Shown: piece by piece, positions 60,401-64,000 of the stretch | Layout: the number at the start of each line of letters is the position of its first letter | How positions within the stretch are numbered: the stretch's first letter is position 1 | Origin: Nematostella vectensis | Taxonomy: Eukaryota; Cnidaria; Anthozoa; Actiniaria; Edwardsiidae | DNA length: 64,000 bases | Direction: 5' to 3' | Assembly (NCBI RefSeq): GCF_932526225.1 | Contig: NC_064034.1 | Coordinates: 622,501-686,500 of the forward strand | The notes under the pieces: generated by a model | Seen by the model: only the letters and a program-made list of their open reading frames with translations | Databases searched by the model: none | What the model was told of the DNA's origin: nothing | Made by a program: the position numbers and the translations under genes

Positions 60401-62837
60401 GGGAGTACAACCCCCTCCCTTTGTCAACATCAAAACTTTGTTGACCCCCCCCAGGAAAAACCCAAAAACGTGTTTGACCCCCCCTCTCCTCTTTAAAAAT
60501 CCCCAAAACTACATTTATAATACGAAATATAGAAACATATTCAACACGTTCTTACATATCCAGTCAACCTTGACTGTAGTAAAATCCATCGTCGATGAGA
60601 TAAGTGCATTTATGCTTAAGATCAACAGTACTAAGGAGATTCTCCAACATGTGTTTGTTGGCTTGCAAGATGCGAGAGTAAAATAGTAGCAAAAAGCGCT
60701 CAATCAAAGAAAACAAACGAAAATCGAATATGCGAATGTAGATGCGGGTTGATGAATGTGCAAATGAATTAGTTAAGGCATTGACAACTGAAAAAAATGA
60801 ATTAGTTAAGGCATTGACAACTGAAAAAAATGAATAAGTTAAGGCATTGACAACTGAAAAAAATGAATTAGTTAAGGCATTGACAACTGAAAAAAAAGAA
60901 TTAGTTAAGGCATTGACAACTGAAAAAAATGAATTAGTTAAGGCATTGACAACTGAAAAAAATGAATTAGTTAAGGCATTGACAACTGAAAAAAATGAAT
61001 TAGTTAAGGCATTGACAACTGAAAAAAATGAATTAGTGAAGGCATTGACATCTGAGAAAAACAATTCACTACTAAAACATTGCCTAACGGCACAGACATC
61101 ACAGGAGAAGGGATAGAAAGTTTTGATGGATCAAGGAAGGCGTCCGTCAATCACATTGAAACTTTCAAGAGCCGCTGTTACGCCACAAAATGTAATAATC
61201 AACGCAAAATGTAATCTTAACGCGAAATATAATAACTTTTAACGCAAAATGTAATAAATGTTTAATGCGAAATGTAATAACTTTAAATGTAATAACTTTA
61301 TCTATTGACTTATAGTTAAAATTTTTGTTGGTATGGTGTGACATTATTCCCGATTTAGTTTGAGAAGTGACAAAGTCTAGGGTGCATATAAATGATAGAG
61401 GCAATCAAAACCGCACAGTATCGCAGCTTTACAGACCATGAACTAGGGAGGATTCGCCATTCGTCATCACCAGGTTGCTGACAGAACCACTACCAAGTTT
61501 TTGGAGAGACCTAGACCAACTGTAGATTCGAGATGGACTTCTACAACTGTTGGTCACTGCATGCTAGTGTTTTGTCTATTTTCTTAGTTATAGCTTTTAG
61601 TTATAGTTCATCATTATTTGATGTTATTACATTTTGAGTTATCACATTTCACCTTCCTAAGACTATCATTGTCCAGAAGGCCTCGTTCCAGAGATTGAAG
61701 ATCGATAATTCCATAGATAGATATTATATCCATGGCACCTTATAAAACATTTACATCGGTGTAGGTCCACAAATTAATAAATAAATGATATTGACTGATG
61801 TTGCCATGTTTTGCTTACTTCACCTTTTGCATTTTTTTAAATTTTTGTTTTAGGGGGATTAGGTGATATCTAGTTTGAACATTGTGATAAAGCTTTACAT
61901 ATGTCTCGCTAACCGCCGATTCACGTTTTCATTCCGGCTCAACCTCATAATTCTGACGATATTATTTTCTTTGTTGGCATGGGGTTTGACATTGACATCA
62001 GTTTTTAGGAATCTCAGTAAATCATCCCGATCATTTTTATAGGCCGGACATTCTAACAGAAAATGCTCTTCATCCTCCACTTTACCTGTCTGGCATACTA
62101 AGCATTTTATTTCGTTAGGTTTTTTCATATGGCTTTTCATACCTTCCAGTTTCTATTACTAGCTTGTGGTTGCTTAGCCTGAATTTAGTAAGGGCAATCC
62201 TATGGTCAATATTGTTTACGTTCGTTAGCTAATCTTCTAAATTGTCAGACAGTTTAAATTTTCTCAGCCTACGAAATGTGTTCTTTTGGTCTTGGTCTTT
62301 TCTGTTGTCATTTTGAATAGAGCTGAGCCATATCCATATGCAGTAAAGATGATGTTCAATTATTTGCCGTGTTCAAATAAATAAATGAATAATTTTTATG
62401 GTGTTTGATTTATGAGGGATGACAGTGCAGGCATGTTTAGTTTTTTTTTTATCTTGAGTGTGCTTGTAATTCCCTTGGGTACCTCTCTTCTTATTGGTCT
62501 GGTACGAAATATAGCACGGATTCTGTTGTGTATTGTCAGTTGTTGTTATTTTTCTCCACAGCTCCCCAACGGGATGTTCTATGATGACGAGCTCGAGACC
62601 TGTGCAGACAAGCTAAAGCGTGAATCGCTCTGCAACTGGAGCAAGTTGCCAACCAAAGGCTTCCCGATCCTGTTTGATGGGGTCCTTGGCAAAGACTTGA
62701 GGGAGGGAAAGAGTCCCTCGTTCTTCAATCCCGAGGAAGCAGCTACTGTAGTTAAGCACATCAAGGACCTGCGGGATTCCCGCGGAGTTCGGGTGCTGAT
62801 GGCTGAGATTGGAGTTATTTCACCCTATAGACAGCAG
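51416..62837 (+). CDS. MOV10: MOV10 RNA helicase (3' end outside window)
   Basis: UPF1-like superfamily 1 5'-3' RNA helicase, linked in animals to RNA silencing, mRNA decay and retroelement control. Eleven exons: 51416-51813, 51995-52504, 54013-54268, 54653-54804, 55130-55321, 55686-55833, 56543-56710, 57544-57641, 59573-59768, 60099-60254, 62562-62837; 850 codons so far of about 1000 expected; phases close. Motifs seen: [39 protein letters not shown], Walker [19 protein letters not shown] (motif Ia), VCTLVTAGR, Walker B-type [32 protein letters not shown] (motif III), [26 protein letters not shown] and GVISPYRQQ (motif IV-V region). Motif VI lies beyond the edge. MOV10 fits better than MOV10L1 by the short N-terminus, but this is a judgement from memory. 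Exon 8 carries a donor array. Confidence 0.95.
53210..53970. repeat. 70-bp minisatellite, MOV10 intron 2
   Basis: About 11 copies of gtcttaccatacctcgctga+gttttgtttgtattgttgaa+tgcttggtggatcaagtaag. Some copies have a 13-bp deletion (gtgaagaccatacc). It ends 43 bp before the exon-3 acceptor and does not copy it. Confidence 0.95.
55838..56270. repeat. About 50-bp array starting at MOV10 exon-6 donor
   Basis: Irregular units of gattaataacgagagtggtg+acaatgtaacgagagtggac. The array starts five bases into the intron after gtaat. Occurrences of aaggtaacgag resemble donors but are not clear copies of the exon end, so I do not count this among the splice-site arrays. Confidence 0.8.
56765..57300. repeat. 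26-bp minisatellite, MOV10 intron 7
   Basis: About 21 copies of cacctgcttggctttctatg+tgtgcg. Because 26 is not a multiple of three, all three plus frames stay open and give the same peptide theme shifted; none is a gene. It begins about 55 bp after the exon-7 donor. Confidence 0.95.
57642..58870 (+). repeat. 34-bp array of MOV10 exon-8 donors (about 36 copies)
   Basis: The exon ends GGCAGGGAG with donor gtaaggcggaaatcacctcg. The unit gtaaggcggaaatcacctcg+ggatgacgggggag repeats about 36 times, so every unit recreates GGGAG plus GTAAGG, a good 5' splice site. The authentic junction is the first. Any later donor leaves AGG TAA in frame, ending the protein before the Walker B motif. Confidence 0.95.
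59085..59560. repeat. 17-bp minisatellite before MOV10 exon 9
   Basis: About 27 copies of acaaaaagtgctgtggt, mixed with acagaaggggtgtggt variants at the left end. It stops about 12 bp before the exon-9 acceptor, so the branch point and part of the pyrimidine tract of this intron must lie at or inside its edge. Confidence 0.93.
60765..61070. repeat. 33-bp minisatellite, MOV10 intron 10
   Basis: Nine copies of gaattagttaaggcattgac+aactgaaaaaaat. A multiple of three, so an open frame with an 11-residue repeat arises on each strand. No splice site is involved. Confidence 0.93.
61071..62561. other. MOV10 intron 10 remainder
   Basis: Includes a short irregular array of acgcaaaatgtaataa at about 61180-61300, then unique AT-rich sequence with a retroelement fragment on the minus strand (61895-62140). 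The exon-11 acceptor is tttttctccacag at 62561. Confidence 0.6.
61895..62140 (-). pseudogene. Non-LTR retrotransposon reverse-transcriptase C-terminal fragment
   Basis: An 81-codon frame with [20 protein letters not shown], the Cys-x2-Cys ... His-x4-Cys pattern seen after the reverse-transcriptase domain of many LINE-type elements, followed by a basic tail ([12 protein letters not shown]). No upstream polymerase domain is seen, so it is a 5'-truncated remnant sitting antisense in the MOV10 intron. Confidence 0.6.
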
Positions 62838-62905
62838 GTATGTGATTTTTCAATCAATCTTCTATGTTGAGGAAAGTTAACTTGTCTAGCTTTTCTTAAA
62901 GCTGT

Positions 62906-64000
62906 CCCATGCATGAGATGTGTTACTTAGTGAACATACCAGACCTGTTCTCATGCATGAGATGTGTTACTTAGTGAACATACCGGACCTGTTCTCATGC
63001 ATGAGATGTGTTACTTAGTGAACATACCGGACCTGTTCTCATGCATGAGATGTGTTACTTAGTGAACATACCAGACCTGTTCTCATGCATGAGATGTGTT
63101 ACTTAGTGAACATACCAGACCTGTTCTCATGCATGAGATGTGTTACTTAGTGAACATACCAGACCTGTTCTCATGCATGAGATGTGTTACTTAGTGAACA
63201 TACCAGACCTGTTCTCATGCATGAGATGTGTTACCTAGTGAACATACCAGACCTGTTCTCATGCATGAGATGTGTTACTTAGTGAACATACCAGACCTGT
63301 TCTCATGCATGAGATGTGTTTCTTAGTTAACATACCAGACCTTTTCTCATGCATGAGATGTGTTACTTAGTGAACATAGCAGACCTGTTCTCATGCATGG
63401 GATGTGTTACCTAGTGAACATACCAGACCTGTTCTCATGCATGAGATGTGTTACTTAGTGAACATACCAGACCTGTTCTCATGCATGAGATGTGTTACTT
63501 AGTGAACATACCAGACCTGTTCTCATGCATGAGATGTGTTACCTAGTGAACATACCAGACCTGTTCTCATGCATGAGATGTGTTACTTAGTGAACATACC
63601 AGACCTGTTCTCATGCATGAGATGTGTTACTTAGTGAACATACCGGACCTGTTCTCATGCATGAGATGTGTTACTTAGTGAACATACCGGACCTGTTCTC
63701 ATGCATGAGATGTGTTACTTAGTGAACATACCAGACCTGTTCTCATGCATGAGATGTGTTACTTAGTGAACATACCAGACCTGTTCTCATGCATGAGATG
63801 TGTTACCTAGTGAACATACCAGACCTGTTCTCATGCATGAGATGTGTTACTTAGTGAACATACCAGACCTGTTCTCATGCATGAGATGTGTTTCTTAGTT
63901 AACATACCAGACCTTTTCTCATGCATGAGATGTGTTACTTAGTGAACATAGCAGACCTGTTCTCATGCATGGGATGTGTTACCTAGTGAACATACCAGAC
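62906..64000. repeat. 44-bp minisatellite with higher-order structure, right edge
   Basis: About 25 copies of ctcatgcatgagatgtgtta+cttagtgaacataccagacc+tgtt, cut by the window end. The unit contains the palindrome ctcatgcatgag. Variant units (ccgg, acctag, tttcttagttaa, agcagacc, catgggat) occur in the same order twice, defining a larger block. Lies in the intron after MOV10 exon 11. Confidence 0.95.

Noticed and set aside
1-64000. CRISPR arrays
   Set aside because: The tandem arrays have no repeat-spacer structure: units are contiguous or vary gradually, and the genome is that of an animal.

Overview
The window is nuclear DNA from an animal. It carries seven intron-rich or vertebrate-type protein genes, AT-rich introns and no bacterial operons. 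The proteins resemble their human counterparts closely, and the introns are full of minisatellites and small fold-back elements. This fits an early-branching metazoan such as a sea anemone (Nematostella-like). The species is my inference; gene identities rest on my recall of the human proteins, not on a database search.

Layout, left to right: a 39-bp minisatellite (1-856); RXYLT1 (minus, one coding exon, 1861-3033); MED8 (plus, 9 coding exons, 3218-7095); UTP23 (minus, 7 exons, 7289-16519); SSR4 (plus, 6 exons, 16648-18771); PM20D1 (minus, 11 exons, 19888-29837); GRIPAP1 (minus, 32 exons, 31909-50876); MOV10 (plus, 51416 to the right edge, 11 exons visible, 3' end missing). Reading phase was tracked exon by exon and closes in every gene; only the end of GRIPAP1 exon 8 is ambiguous. 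Three pairs are head to head with short shared upstream regions: RXYLT1/MED8 (178 bp), UTP23/SSR4 (128 bp with a CACGTG box) and GRIPAP1/MOV10 (539 bp). MED8/UTP23 and SSR4/PM20D1 converge. The genes are unrelated housekeeping functions (Golgi glycosylation, Mediator, ribosome biogenesis, ER translocon, N-acyl amino acid metabolism, endosome recycling, RNA helicase), so I infer no shared pathway.

The outstanding feature is in the introns. At sixteen exon edges in five genes, the end of the exon together with its splice donor, or the acceptor together with the start of the exon, is copied into a tandem array running into the intron (2 to about 36 copies, units 27 to 104 bp). The authentic site is always the copy touching the exon. 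Most decoys would cause a frameshift or an immediate stop. In PM20D1 exon 6, however, the unit is exactly 84 bp and open in the coding frame, so each extra donor would add 28 residues. Many other introns hold ordinary minisatellites, including a 44-bp array with higher-order structure at the right edge.
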